Shown piece by piece: positions 1 to 13,960 of a DNA stretch of 64,000 nucleotides. The position numbers and the translations under genes are program-made. The number at the start of each line of letters is the position of its first letter. The first letter of the stretch is position 1. The notes beneath the pieces were generated by a model, which saw nothing but the letters and a program-made list of their open reading frames with translations, had not been told where the DNA came from and ran no database searches. The stretch is from Hoplostethus atlanticus (lineage: Eukaryota > Chordata > Actinopteri > Trachichthyiformes > Trachichthyidae): positions 124,001 through 188,000 of the forward strand of contig JAXDDX010000054.1 of the NCBI GenBank assembly GCA_034670405.1, written 5' to 3'.

Positions 1-480
1 AAATAGCCAAAAATGAGCATTTATTGCTCCCATTAAAGTGCCAAGGAATATGGAGCACACTGCACCTTCACGTGAGCTACAGCAAAGCCTCCATTTTAAT
101 TATGAGAAAGGGAGAGGGAGGGAGGGGGGGGGGGAAGTCCTGGAAGCGTTCCATTTGTACTAGTAGGAGAGATTCCTGGTGATTCCTGGAGAGAGGACCT
201 AATTATGATGACGTTGTGGTACTCTAAAACGCCGCAAGCAAGCCGGTCGCTGTTAATTTTCCTCTCTCCTCCCTCTCCTCTTTTGCTCTCGGGCTATTTG
301 GGGGAACAGGCTGCTTAATTATTTATACCTATCCGTTACGGTATGAAAATCGGGAGGACACTAACATGCATACAACAGAAGGAATCTAATACCCCCCCCA
401 CCCTCCATCCCCCCTCCCCCCGTGTGTCTAGTTTAGACTTTAACTCTCTCCAAATCCTTTACTCTGTCAAGTAGCAGTGG
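1..480. promoter_or_regulatory. Candidate regulatory DNA, TAAT-rich
   Basis: Noncoding. Three identical TAATTAT homeodomain-type motifs lie at 98-104, 200-206 and 316-322, about 100-115 bp apart, in otherwise single-copy AT-rich sequence. A G-rich stretch sits at 114-135 and a C-rich stretch at 391-421. Such spacing is common in developmental enhancers, but conservation cannot be judged here. It could equally be ordinary AT-rich spacer. Confidence 0.25.
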
Positions 481-544
481 TTGGGGGGAATGGCAGCATT
501 CAGCTGAATCCTGAACAGATGGCTTATTTTGTGTTCTACCTGCT

Positions 545-745
545 TGCGCGCACACACACACCTACGCACCAACGTGAAACACACTCCAGCCAAAAACCAC
601 CCAGTTCACATGCATATATGAGTATTCGCCGTAGAGGCTGCAGGCGCTATCGTTTCATCAAGTTGTCACGTGTGTGTGTGTGTGTGTGTTCATGTTTGCC
701 CAGCCTACCTTCTTGCATGCATAGAAACATTTTTTTTTTTTTTTT
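545..745. repeat. Microsatellite cluster: (CA)n, (TG)n, poly-T
   Basis: A short (CA)n at 551-561, (TG)10 at 670-689 and a 16-T run at 730-745 fall within 200 bp. A 124-codon open frame across this cluster (477-851) is a by-product of the simple repeats and has no recognisable domain. Confidence 0.85.
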
Positions 746-2640
746 ACTACAGACTATTCTGCTATTGGGTTTGATTTCGTCTCCAAGCTATGTTTTACCT
801 TTTGACCTGCAGAGGCAAGTTGGTTTCTTGCACTCCTGTGACCACACATAGACACACACAAATACATTGAAGGTAGACACATAACTGTATTTGTTGAGTA
901 CTGATCATTGTTCACTTAAATGTTTTTTCCTTTAGCATAGCAGTGCTTCCTGGGGGGAAAGTGGATAGCACGTGAATGGATCACTTCTGATTAGTGGGGG
1001 TGCTTTAAAAAGATGCCTGTGGTGTTTTTCTCGAGAAACAAACAGTGGTGTGGCTTCCCCAGGGAAGACCGCCATTTCCTCAGCGCAGCACAGCCCCTAA
1101 AGAGAGAGAGTTGTTTCATCTCCCAACTGCTGTTAACTTTGGGGTTTAAACTGTGTGCTTGCCTACTCCTTGGGTTTTCCCACATGAAAAGACAATGATA
1201 TGGTGCAGCATGGTGACAGAGCTCATTTAAAGAAGGGGAAAAGAAAGACAGTTCAGCTTCATCTAATCTACACAGGCGATGGCTTTTTTAATTTTGTAAC
1301 AGTCTCAAAACATAAATTCACTGTCATTCAATTTTCACCACACATTTACATATAAAGTGTCTGATAAGCATATTTATGTGTTGCCAATTTGTGTCAAAAC
1401 ATAAAGGGGAGGGGGAGAAATTTGACTGTTTTGGCTATATTTGAATCATATGCCATTTTGGTGAGGGAAGATAGGAGAGGCAGGTGAGTAGTCGGGGAGG
1501 GCGGGGGCGGGGGCAGACGCAGGCGACTGATTCGTCTCCGTGCTATCGGAGGATTTACGGCGCAAGTGTGTTGAGCCATCAATCAGACGTGGCACACTCC
1601 AAGGACAACTTTGTCTCTTTATGCAATTTGTAAGGCTGTCCAGTCAAATTGATTCCTTAACCAGGAGCGGTCCGGGCTCCCGGAGACGAAAAAAAACCCC
1701 AACCCAGAAAACATCAACCTCTGTGTGTACTGTAAACCTGGCAATAAATAAAATAGCAATGTTGACTCTCGTTGTCTAAAATCTAGCTGCAAAACAAAGT
1801 GGATTAAAAAAAACGAGATTAAAACTTGATCGTATGAACTAAATGTGATTAAAAGGGGAACAATTCCCTGCAGTGGAGAGATGGTGTTATAGAACCTGAA
1901 GTTTCCATTAAGGATTGATGTTGTCGAGTCACCGTCCCTTTAGAGGACAGCTGATTCTGGCATGATGATTGCATTATCCTTAGTCCTTTAATGCGTTATA
2001 TTCCCACAACAAACTCAAATTACATTTGCAGCCAAAGACGGACTTTCACATCCAATGTCCAAGTACCTATGCTATTATCCTTTTGAATTGTGCCTCCAAA
2101 CATAAACAACATCAGTGTGCAATTTTGCACTTTTCCGTTCGACTTGAGACTGAACTTAGTATCGAGTGCTACCCTGTAAAATGTGTCACTTAAGTTATAA
2201 GTTCTTAATCTTCATATTTCTCACTAGGAGAGCAAATGTGCATGCAAAGGATTTAGGTCTAAATAGCATCTTACACCTTTTAATAGATATGAAAGTGACT
2301 TGATGATGCAAGTCTCACTTCAAGTTAAAGACTAGACCAATCCCTCCACTAGATTCTAGGCTGTGGCAGGGGAAGTTGACTAAAGGATACGACAGCACCT
2401 TGAGGTGGTTCGTCGTCGTGTGCCAACTCCCCTCTTAAAAAATACATCGCTCAAGGATGGGATGGGAGGAAACCCCATCCCATCATTTCTTGCTGAGCGT
2501 GCACTCCATGTCGACTTTGTGGTGATTTGGGACGTTTAGCGGACAATAGGAGAGCTATTACAGAAACAGGCTGTACAGCTTGAATAATTGATGCCGGAAA
2601 TCGTGCTCAGCTTTTCAGAATTTATAATGCACGCCGCCCC
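746..2640. other. Noncoding stretch, nothing specific
   Basis: Single-copy sequence with short overlapping open frames on both strands and no domain, splice pattern or transposon terminus that I recognise. A perfect 11-bp hairpin lies at 2456-2484 and is listed separately. Confidence 0.5.
2456..2484. repeat. Perfect 11-bp inverted repeat (hairpin)
   Basis: GATGGGATGGG at 2456-2466 is exactly complementary to CCCATCCCATC at 2474-2484 across a 7-nt loop. The function is unknown and it may be chance in purine-rich sequence. Confidence 0.7.
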
Positions 2641-2641
2641 A

Positions 2642-2667
2642 ACACACACACACACACACACACACAC
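2642..2667. repeat. (AC)13 microsatellite
   Basis: An uninterrupted AC dinucleotide run of 26 bp, flanked by single-copy DNA. Confidence 0.95.
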
Positions 2668-4900
2668 CAAAACATTCTATCTGTGCACCTATCATCAAGT
2701 GCTGTGATTCATTTGCCCGAGTGCAGTGATCACACTAATGCGAAAATAATAATGAAAAAAAAAAAAGAAATACATTAATGTCATATGATGAATTACATTG
2801 TCTAGTAAATGTCTTGGCATTGCTTTTAATATGCTCTTTAAAATTTTTAGATTAGCATCCCCATTTTTCTGCTGTGGAAAAAATCAAATTCAAAGGAACA
2901 TTCTGCCTCCGTTCCACTGAAATGACGAGAGACATAAATACAGAAACAAATTGAGTCAAAGATTATCTAATGGAGTGTGTGCGTCTGTCAGAAGCTTTAT
3001 ATAAGGATATTGCTCAGTGGCCACAGATCTTTGACTATTATACTTGCCATATAACAAGAAATAGCATCCGTTTCCAACTCTTGCTATTCAAGACGTGGAC
3101 ACATTCTTCTCATAAGCCTTTGACGGCTTGCGCAAGACACACATGACATCCACGGGAAGGAATGTGTGAATTTGAAATAGCCTGAGAATATAGTTCCATG
3201 CGAGTTTGATCAGGGAAAAAAGCTTTCCGTCTGAGCGGTGCCTGACAAACAGCGCCATGACATGCCGCCGCACATTTTATGTGATAAGAAAAAATCGAAA
3301 AGGGTGGGAGATCCAATGTTAACAGCAGTGATTTATTTTACAAAAGAGAACTTCTCGGCTGTGACAGCCCCAGCAGTCGATGCGAGTTTCGAAAGATCAC
3401 AACCACTGTCGGGGAGGACAACAGCGTAGGGCCCTGGGCAACGTACGCTGCCCAGGATTGGTCCAATATAGGGCCCAATAATGGTCCATTGACTTACTTG
3501 AAATACATCTTTCAATTTTTTATCATTGGTGATACAAAACTGTTTTCTAATTTTCCATTATAGGGTGAGTTGCCACAGTACCCTCTCTAGTTCTGTGGAT
3601 TATAGCCTCAAATCATCAGCTCAGGTGCCTAAAAAATAAAACAAAACAGAGCATAAAAATGTTAATGTGAGTTCATGGCCAATTTGAATTAGATGGGGTG
3701 ACTATGTCAGAGGGCAAGCACACATTCAGTAAATTGAAGTTAGGAAAAAATGATGCTCTGCCACCACGTGCCAAGAGAGTTTGGCTACGCTTTCTATAGA
3801 GCACCGACTTGCTGTGTGACTGGATTTTAAAGGACAGGCTAATCAACGACTTTGGTATTTGCCGTTTGGAGTAAGCCCCAACAGCAAGACGCCACGAGGG
3901 AATGCATTTATCGTTATTTTTTTATTGGACTATTATTTGGACATGCTTTTATTGTGTGGCAGAGGAAATGCGGAGGGATCATTTTGTCGTGGGCACGGGA
4001 CTTGCACACGGCGGCCTGGTGAAAGATCGTGGAGGCTGGGGTTAGACGATGCAAAACAAATGAAGGATCATTTTCAAAAATACATTAGCCACTCAGATAG
4101 CCACCACAGGTGATCAATATATTTTTGGACCTAGCTCTGTGTAGGGTTAGGAGTTCACAGGGAACAAATGAACATTTCAGGGACCCAGCTGTGCTCACAG
4201 ATTTCAGTCAACAGCTCCCCCCCTCCCCCCCCCTGTGTTGGAACATGACAAAAAAACAACATATTGGATAAAAAAAAGGCTACATCCAGACAATTGGGAG
4301 CAGAGGTGCCATTCCACCCTGTGCCCCTTTTAGGGCTTTAAAGTTGACTGAAGTGTGACGTCCAACTACTCTGCTCAGAATGGCTTTTTTTGTGGTGCCT
4401 GTCGAAAAGGGCTGGACATCACAGCAAGCGCTGCCACTTCTGGATCCATTAGAAAGTTGGTCTTTGTTCGACTCCCCCTCTCACTCCTTATTTCACATTC
4501 TGCTCACCTATGCATTTGCCAAGTGAGGCATTGTGCTGCTATCGATTGGCCAGGGCCTGGTGAGTCGGGGAAAAAGAGTGCGTGCCCGGCAAGGTTATCA
4601 GTGACATCACTCCTCGGGAAAAAAGGCAGCGTTCGCCTCTCCTTTCCCTTATCGATATAGTTTGGGGAGTGCATTAAGAGCGGCGGCTCCGTCTGATTTA
4701 TTGAGATGTGCCGGCGCCTCTCCGTGCACCCAAAGGCCACAGGCTAAAAAAAAATCCAGTCCCTTTCCCCTCCAAGCTCTGTTTATTTACTCGCTCCCAG
4801 GGATGAGCAATGGAGGCGACTCCTGACAGCCAAACAATGTTATGACGCCGCTTTCATGTCAGGACCGGGATTTTTTTTCCCCCCTTCCATTCTTCCTCCC
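2668..4900. other. Noncoding stretch, nothing specific
   Basis: Single-copy noncoding DNA. A small stem, CCTGGGCA (3433-3440) with TGCCCAGG (3449-3456), is flanked by two TAGGGCCC copies at 3427-3434 and 3469-3476. C-rich and A-rich runs occur around 4216-4275. Open frames at 3859-4113 and 4355-4660 show no domain. Confidence 0.45.
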
Positions 4901-6300
4901 TCCAGAATGTCTCAGTCAGTTGTCACTCCTTTTTCCCTAGCCATGGGCCCCTGTTGACACAGGAATCCGTCACCGCTCACACAGGGGGACGAGTGGGACG
5001 TGGTGGCGGCCATTACTATTCATGAGGCGGTGTGATCCACTCTGTCACCCGTTGTCAGCGAGAGGTGTCTGTCTGCACCGCCGCTCCCCCTTACTCTCTT
5101 TATCAGCCAGGGGTGGCTAATGAGAAGCACCGGGTTAATACCACCACTAGAACAGCAAACGGCTTTAAACCTCTTCATTCATTTAGACACCGCTAATTGA
5201 AACCCGTGTGAACTTAACACTCTGGACACCATCCATTTTCCGTGCAAAGTCGTTGATGAAAAGATGGAAATATGTGAGGAGTTTATCACATTTTCTTAAA
5301 CCAATGATGCCTTTAATTAATTCACCTTGAACCAAATCATTTCCCCCCCTTGAATCCTTGTCTTTTTTTTTTTTTTTAGCAATTTCCAGCCCTTCAGATG
5401 ACAGCCATTAAGTCAAAGTTAAGTCTCGCTGGAAAAGTGTCAAAGAAGACAACCCCCGACCAAATATACTCATGACTCACTGCGACACGCAAAAACCAAA
5501 AATAACCAGCTTTGCACAGTCAAAAATGTCTTAGTCCAATTACTGCGAGTGGAAACGTCAGCCATGACTAAGACGAGTCGACCTCCTGGATGTGGCAAAG
5601 TGTAAATTAAAAACTCTTATTTACCCCGCGGTCGCCTGACATGCCTTAGTCATCCTGCACTTGAGTGTTTAATCAGCATGTGGCGAACACTGTGGGCTTG
5701 TTGACTGCAACCAGGAGTTCCTACTGCCCTCCCCTCCACCTCCATCTCCATCTCCCTCTTCTTCATGCATGCTCATCCTTGCAGCTTTTGTCAACGCTCC
5801 TTTAATGAATATCGACATCAGTGAGAGAGCGCTCTCCATCCCGCGTCATCTCGTCTGTTTTGTCTGTTGCACCTCGAGGCCTTTCTCTCTCTCCCCCGCC
5901 CCGTGTGGGAGATAGCAGAACACTTCCATACCGCTCTGCAGCCTTACATCCACCGCTGCCTTTTGATGTATCTTATTGCTGCGCTGAAGGGCTGCGGCCT
6001 AAATGGTAGGCGATCGTTCTGCGCGCCTTTAGTCGCAGCCGTAAATATTGAAATGAGCCATCATCGGCCGATGGCGTGAGAGATAACAGGTCCATCTTTT
6101 ACCTGCCTCTTCTTGTGTGAGACAGCGGGGTATATTTAGTCGACGGCATCATCGTCCCCAAAAGCGCTTGATTCGCCGGCGTAAATTTCACCAGTCGCAC
6201 ATCCCTTCCCGCGCCCCGCCGCAGCAAACGCTCATTCATTTTACCCGCTTGTCAGTTCAATAGTTATTTTATGGTGCCGCTGTATTAATTGAACTGCTTC
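4901..6300. promoter_or_regulatory. Candidate regulatory DNA block
   Basis: A 1.4-kb single-copy block with many homeodomain-type cores, for example TAATTAAT at 5314-5321 and TAATTG near 5193. It also has repeated TTTAAT or CATTAA words and no simple repeats apart from a T run near 5365-5379. The composition resembles vertebrate developmental enhancer clusters, but this is inference only. No coding potential is evident. Confidence 0.3.
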
Positions 6301-9050
6301 CACTGCACAACAATTCAAGGCCCAGTACATCTATTACAGAGGGAGTGCGCAGGGGGAACATAGCTGAACGGGCTCACAAATCAGCCTAAGCTGAGAGGGG
6401 AACCTCACAATAATGTAACGCAATCGCACTAATCTTTCATTTACAATGTGCTCCTTCCCCAGCCATGCGAGGAAAATGTCTCACAAGCCAAAAAGTGGCT
6501 AGCTGTGGAGGAATCGGGATTGTTTGCACGGCAGTACCACTGGGTCGCCCCCCCTTTTGCTTGAAGCTGTCGTCTGGTTTCATGTGCAGAGGTGTTCTGT
6601 ATAAAAAGGAAGTGTGCTATTTTCCAACACTCATCAAAAATATGGAATATTTGGAAGTGCAGCCCAGTGTGATCAAAGTGTGTACAAAGAGCCATGAAAT
6701 GAGTAAGGAACTGTGTGTGTGTGTGTGTGTGGTTGGGGTGGGGGTTATAATATTTGCCATGCTGTCTTGTATGCACCTAGGTTTAAGCTTTTGTTTCTGA
6801 AGTTTTGATGAGATTTTGATGGCTATTAATCTTCACTACGTCTAGGGCATGTCAAATAATTGAATTGAGACATTTTTTTTTTATCAGGAAAGAACTGTTT
6901 TCCTCCTGTCTGTAGCTCAATCCTTAGTTGAATAGATTTGTTTCACTGCCAATATGAATACTCATGTCAAGAAGCTAAGAGACAGTTGACTCTCAATTCG
7001 ATGCTGCACAGTGCTACATCAATGACAGCTGGATACAAGGGACTGCCGTTGTTTATTTCCACCATTTTCCGCTGCAAATTTGTCTTGAAGCTGAATTGTA
7101 ACAGATCTTTTACTCTTTTGATCAATTACCTTCTCTGGCTTTGATCTCCAACTTCAAATGTTATTTTTGGTTGTGCGTAAAAATGATATACATCTGCTCC
7201 TGTCTGTAAAAGGTTAATCAATATCTGTAGATTATATTTCTGAACATGAAGAACTCCCAATCCTAATCCCAGAATTAGAATCCAGAGAAACAACAGCATC
7301 ATGTGTGTCCATATCTCCAACCATCCCAAGTACTCGTCAGTCAATATCCTGCTTATTATCAATGGCGTAGATCTAGTGTATTATTTGCTAATATCACAGA
7401 TTCAAGTCATTCATGTTCACAACTCTTGACTAAACTGCTCAAGATCATGGTAATAACATGGATGCTTCTTTAGTGTGGATTTTGTCTTAACTGTGTTTTG
7501 ATGTCTCATTACTTGTTTTTCTAATAAAGCTGGCAGAAACGGCAGCCTCTTATTGGCTTCTTGCTTTAATTCATCCGTTATCTTCTGAAAGACTTAATAA
7601 TACTTCTGTGACTCAGCATCAAGTGGTCTGAAACAAACAACGTGCTTCTAGGACTGACAGGGATGTCCAATTTAACTGCCATCTTAATGGAATCTATAAT
7701 AAGCGCAGGGGCACAATAATGGCAAGCCGCCGCATCTCCCGATAACACGGCGAGCATCAAAAGCCCTTGTGATCGCCAAACAAGTCCGGCTTCTCCCCAG
7801 AGAGGAGCAAGGAACAAAATGTCCAGACTTCATTGTGAAGTTGCTGGTAACCTGTGGCCCCGTGGGCTTCTCACTAGGGACTGCTTTTGCTCTCCATTGG
7901 CCCTCGTGTCCTATAGAGGTAATCTGCAGTCTGCAGCACAGGGGCTTCTCTGCATTTCCCTCTGCGCGTCTGAAACCACCCCCCCCCTCAACTTTAATTT
8001 CACGGGCACCTGTTCCCTCATGCTCATGGCGACGAAGTCAAATCACAGACTTTCATATAACCACTGGGACCAAGCCAGAGACTTCAAATGCCTTCACCGC
8101 GCTGACCGTGTTATTTGATGAGCTTGTCTGTTGATGGCATGTGGAGCGGTGTTCGCACGGACCAATCGGCGGTGGTGTTTGTCATCCGGTGCGGGTCACC
8201 TCCCTGTGTTAGTTTAATGTACACACATGACATTACAATGATGAAGCAAACAGAGGTCTCTCTTGGACGGTGCCCCCCTTACGGAAGCTACCCAAAGGCC
8301 ACAGATGGGTTGATGAGGTTACCGGTGAATTATGTCGTAGAGTGGAGTCTGTGTATTTACTTGAGCGCATGTGGGTGTGCACTTGGCAACCTCGGTATCC
8401 TTCCAGCAGACCTCGCATCTCTCGCGGGGTCAAAGGTGGAACGAAACTCAGGGGGGGGGCGGAAAAACAAATCGATCCCAAAGATAAAAAAAGATAACAA
8501 AAAAGATAGCTGTAACCCCCCCCCCGCCATGCATGCATGCAGGCAGACTGGGCAAACACGGGGCTCTACCCAAGTAGCGAGCATGCGACAGCCCGATGAA
8601 ACGATAGTGACTTTGGCTCCTCAACCAATATTCAGATGCGATTACATGAAAGTCGGGGGAATGACAGACAAATGGACACAAATCAGGTTTCATTTGTTTA
8701 CTCTTCTGCAATTGGGTTAGGCGCCCCCCCTCCTGGCTCCAGAGGTAATGATTGTGGTGGGACCAGATTAAAGGCTGTAGTCAGCTGTTTAGTGGGGCTC
8801 TGCTAACAGAGATTAGCGGCAGCTGCTTGGCGACGGACTTTGGAAAAAAAACACAAACAAAAAATAAAAAAAACAACATCTCGGCACAGGGGGGGGGTTC
8901 GTCGTCTCGGGCCTCCGCCACCCCGACGAGTGAAAATACTGACAATAGGAGGCAGTATGAGCATGGAGGATTGGCAGGCTTTGATCTGTTCAAGCCACAT
9001 CAAAACTCAATCGCTCTCTCCAGCTTGTGGTCTTTCTCTTTTTACTCTTC
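6301..9050. other. Noncoding stretch with short simple repeats
   Basis: It includes (GT)10 at 6712-6731, an 8-G run near 8451-8458 and several C runs. The longest open frame, 201 codons at 8115-8720, overlaps equally long open frames on the opposite strand and shows no domain, so I do not call it a gene. Confidence 0.5.
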
Positions 9051-9056
9051 TCCCTC

Positions 9057-9061
9057 CTTCC

Positions 9062-9093
<32 letters not shown>

Positions 9094-9112
9094 GCTTCCC
9101 CCCCCCCCCCCC
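9057..9112. repeat. (CTTT)n tetranucleotide repeat plus C15 run
   Basis: About eight CTTT units at 9062-9092 are followed by 15 consecutive C at 9098-9112. The strand is strongly polypyrimidine, a composition that can form triplex DNA and often shows slippage. Confidence 0.9.
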
Positions 9113-12100
9113 ACTTCTTCATGGTGCATGCTTGGCGAGTCGTTGCAGATGTTGTCTGTAATGATGCAGACGGCACACACAATCATACAGAATGGAAGCA
9201 GAGCTGGCTGAAATTAGTAAAAATTACTTTCTCATTACCTCCCTCATTGCTCCTGTAAGTAGTCTGGGTTTCCGCACGATTAGGAGAACGAGCTGTGGAG
9301 CATCGGGCCTCAACACACTCTCACGTACACACACACACACACATGTTGAGAAAGAACAAGTAAGATTACGCTTATTTCAACCATTTCTACCCCCCAAACA
9401 ACACACACTCGCACATACACACCACCTCCTGTCACCTCTTCGTTTACACTAATTGCCGAACAAGCACAATATCAGGGACATTAGACTGTTCAACTACACG
9501 CAGCCGTGTCTCGTGTCTCACCCCAGACTCGTTTTCTCTTTCCCACTCATGACTTGCATATATCCGCTACCCTTCCCTTTCTCGGGGGCCTGACAGGAAC
9601 TAATTATTGCATGAGCTTTGGTGAATGCGGTGTGGCCCCATTTGTTCTTGTCTGAATAGGATCAGACTCTCCATCGGCTTGGCTCTACACATCCTAGAGG
9701 CAAATACGTTTGAGTCATTTCAGACGGTGAGTTTACCTGTTTGCTTGCGGGCTATCGTGGACGATGTGCACAGTGTCTGAGTGGTACTTCAACATGTTGT
9801 AATGAAGCTTCAGAGCAGAATCATTCTCATGTACGGGCACGCGGGACATCTGAAATAAATAATTTGCAATGGAAACACGCACTGCAAGCAGCACCCGGGA
9901 TGAAATTTCTGATCGTGTTGCCTGTTCTACAAGAGATCCTGCCAAAGCTTTGGAGGACTTAAAAGGGTGCAGTTGGCATGGCTGAGTAACGGATCACTCA
10001 AGACGGTCCGGAACAGTGGTCTGCCAGGATCGCTTTACACGAAACCCGGGAACAGAGAAAAATGCAATGTCCGCACAAAGCATTGCAACAGGAAACCTGG
10101 AAACTGGTAGCTCTGTGAACCACAGACAAAACTGTTTGCTGCTTTTTTTTTTTATACAAATGCTTTTTCTTTGCTGTGAGTGCACGATGTAAGTGTGCAA
10201 GGTGTGCCGTGTAAATTGAGCAAAAGGATACTCAGGAAGGTGTTGATAATGTAATGAGTCTCTCTCTGCAGACGTGGGTATGAATTACAAAAGAAAAAGG
10301 GTGCATCTATGTTTTCTATGTGCAGCATATTCCCGAGCCGATAGATATTCCTTTAATTCAGAATGATTTTTGTTCCCCGTCCGTCACCGCATGCAGAAAA
10401 CACCTGCCTTCCAAAAGCTCATTCACAAAAGCAAAGATTGCATAGCATGCGTAGTAGTAGCAATCGCAATATGAAGGTCAGCTTTTGAAGATTTTGGGCA
10501 TGCTAGATAAGTCAGATCAGAAGTGTGAGTGTTGAGTCTGTTTTTAGCAGCAAGGGAACAGTATGGCACTCTCAAAATTAGACTTGTTCTCCAGCCAAAC
10601 GCTTCAGTGTGACTCTAGGATACAGGCTTTTTAGCACATATGCTTGGGTGTTGGACCCCGTACAGGTGTCAGATCCTGTCGTGTGTCCCTTTCTTCCCCC
10701 ACCTGTGTGATATTTATTTCCGCTGAGTGTTGAGCGTGCCTCACAAAAGCACAACACGCCAGAAATAACTTCTCCGCTGGAATGCCGGGGTAGGAAGGAA
10801 TTCTCGTCCGTCCGGTTAAAATGATCTCTCATTGCTCACCGAGAGCCCGTGCGCTTCATCCCGAAATACCCCTGCCTTTCGTCACGGGCTGGACCTGTAC
10901 GTAGGTTGAGAGCGGGGGGGGGGGCGGGGGGTGACTGATGCCAGCTCAGGCGAGCGCGTGAAGCTCCATTGTCCTGTGCCAAGGTCTTGTGGTGTGGAAA
11001 CGGTGCCAGCTGACTCCCCTCCCTGCAAATGAAAAGCGTTTTTTTTTTTTCCCGGGGCGTGAGGTCAAGGAGATTGGATCGTATTGTTGAAAGAACGCCG
11101 TTTCCCCCGAAGCATCAGGTGGGCAGTTTAACCTGTGCAGCTGTCCACATCCTGTTTTTGTTAAGAAATGTTTACCCTCCCTCTGTTTAGTGTTGGTCAT
11201 GTGGAGGTATCTGTGTCAGTAGTGTGTCAGATGTCAGCGATGATGCAATGGAGCTCACTCCCAGCATATGTGAAACCTCTCCAGGCTGTGTGTGATGTCA
11301 GATGTCTGAATAGTTACAGTAGTGGCCATTCTTTACTGAGTGATGGGGCCTGCTGATACACACACACACACACACTACCCCTAGTGAGCAGAACATTATA
11401 AATTATATTACTGTGATTGCTTTATACCTCTTTGACTGACAGACACACACGATCACAAAGAATAGTTCAGCCTATTTGTTTCTAGGTAATCCATTTAGAG
11501 TCTGGCATGTTCACGTAACCATGCATGTGTATGTTTATTAAAGCAGACATGCTTTTCATCCTCCTGTGTGAAGGTTGGTATCCCCTCCCCCCCCCTCGTA
11601 CATTTGTGTTCATAGGAAAAGCCAGATGTGGTAATCTTGGCATGACTGTGCAAGGACGTACGCCCCCAAACAGGCCAGGGATCTGCTAACAGGCTTTTGT
11701 TCTGGCAGCTGGCTTCACACAGTGACCAATAAATGGTCATTTTTTAAATTTGCAATAGTCTATCATTGGACGTACCATGGAGGTATTGTAGAACAACAGA
11801 TGATTTAAGACCATCTTTGATTACCCAGTTGCTCCCCCAGCATCCCCTGCATTCACTCACCCGGGCCTAATTAATTTGGTATAGATCAGATTTTTTTTTT
11901 TTGTAATTAATGTAGCACTGGAGTCTGAAATTTGAATTGGACTATATTTCCAGATTGTTCTCAGTGGGTGGATGTGCTTCGATACTCACAATGAGTTTAA
12001 GTCCAGGGGTCATCTTTGCCATTTAATGGCAAATGTGAAATCTTAGTGAATGAACACCTCACAATTATACATTATCTCCTGAGTCTGAATGGAAGCCCAG

Positions 12101-13480
12101 GAAACAATGACGAGGAGGGCCCTGGGGATCGCTGAGGAACAATGACCTAATAAACTGTGCACACTAAAGCTACTAAACCGCACAGATCGTGTAGATTGGG
12201 CTTCTGATTTTGCAACTGCATCAGCAATTTGCTTTGCTCAAGGCAATGTCAGATATGTCTTGACTGCTATGCTGAAATCTGGCAAACCTTAGTTATGACT
12301 TGAAGAGTGCTTTTTTCAACACTGATTCTTGTCTGAGGAGGATTGATCAGTCTAATACATCTTCTATGGATGGGCCTATTCGCTACGGGTACTCAAATAA
12401 TCTCAACCTGCAGGATTACCCAGTCCTGTCTAAATGGCAGGTTATGGCAGCATTAATCTGCATTATGAGGTCACTCAGATGAGGTTGACATTTTGCCTGC
12501 CTGGATCGCCTCCCTGTCGCTTTGTGTTTGTGATACTAGCCTGTGTAAATAAGGGAGCTCTGCTCTTCTGTTTCGCCTCGCCTCAGAATTTGTTTAGGAT
12601 TAGAAATCTCATTTTGCCCCAAGCCCTGCTTGCTTTAGATCAGTCAGCTCATCTGCAGATCTCAGAGCAGATAAACACTGCTGTTCTCCAGGCCTCAGCG
12701 TTTTTTACATTCTGCAATTTGCAGAGAACCAGTATGCTCTGTTCCTGTCACATCACAGACCGAAAGGGGGGAACGAGCGGGGGCCGAGGAGGCAGTGGCA
12801 CACCTGCAGGTCGTGACAAGTGTGCAAGGCATGGCAGAAAGAGTAAGCGCTCCAGGGGTTATCTACCTAATTTCAAATCCATTCTGGGAGGAAAGCCTGG
12901 GCGCTATCCCCATCTTTACAGAAAGATTTAGAGCAAGTCAGTTGACAAGGCAAAAAAGGCAAGGACAGCCTTTGTGTGGGAGTTGAGTGACAAAATGAGC
13001 AATGGCCGTCAGTTGGGTTATGGAGTGTGATGATGAACAAAGAGACTGCAGGCCTGTCAAAGAGCAAAGCTGTTCACTCATCTCACTCTTCTTCCCTTCA
13101 CCATTGGACTCATATATTGCAGATTTGGTGGTAACGGATGGAGGACAATCTTTAAGCAATCATCCTTTTAATGAGTGTTGGTAACTCATCTTTTGTCCGT
13201 TACTATACATGTGGCATATGTAAGCCTCATCATAAAGGGAAAACATTGTGTGTTGTTAGTCATTGTCAGTATATGGAGCTGGAAATGGAGAAGACAAATT
13301 CCAATAACGAGATGCCTGAGCTAAGCTTGAGTGATGTCTCCTGCTGTTTTTGTTTTGTCACACTTCTTGAGTGCTGTCATGCATGGTGACCATCATTGTG
13401 CCAGGCAAACACAGCTATTTCTGGGTACCAAATATGGGTGTATAATAATATAATTATTCTTCTTTCCGTGGAGTGAGGGT
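9113..13480. other. Noncoding stretch with small microsatellites
   Basis: It includes (AC)8 at 9327-9342, a T run near 10143-10153, a T run near 11039-11050 and (AC)9 at 11358-11375. The remaining single-copy sequence, including the 165-codon open frame at 12434-12931, shows no recognisable domain or transposon end. Confidence 0.5.
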
Positions 13481-13960
13481 GCGCGGGGCCGTGCTCAGGC
13501 CCTTAACCTTGCAACCATGCAGAAACAGAATTGGAAAGGGCCCGGGCAGAGCGCTGCGTGTCCTCGCTTTTGTACGGAACACCAATCTGTTGAGGTTGAG
13601 TCAGAATGGCCACCCACCAACAACTTCCCCCCCTCCACCGTATCAACGCTAGCTGACCGCTCGCCGCGAGACGTCAGCCACTAATCTAGCATAACGGGGA
13701 GCGAAAATGAAGCCGACCAGAGAGCGCTGAGGTATTAGCATTTGAGCGTGGCGTGCAGGAGGAAAAGCTTTTTACCAGCCCACTGCACCCATATGGCATT
13801 AGCACATAAAATGCCACTGTTGACATTTTGGAGGCTCGGTGCCTCTGTAAGTGCAGGCCATCGATATTAGAGTCATTAGAGAGGGTACTTGATCTCATAT
13901 TGATGGTGAAACAGTCAAGCGCCACCTAGCCAGCAGATTCTGAGGTTCTGTCATTACTTC
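13481..13960. promoter_or_regulatory. Candidate regulatory DNA with CTCF-like core
   Basis: A CpG-containing single-copy segment without simple repeats. It holds GCGCCACCTAGCC at 13919-13931, the reverse complement of which matches the CTCF core CTAGGTGGCGC. Regulatory function is inferred from motif and composition only. Confidence 0.3.

Noticed and set aside
8115..8720. 201-codon open frame, the longest in the window
   Set aside because: No domain, low-complexity stretches, and similar-length open frames on the opposite strand. A length of this order can occur by chance in 64 kb.
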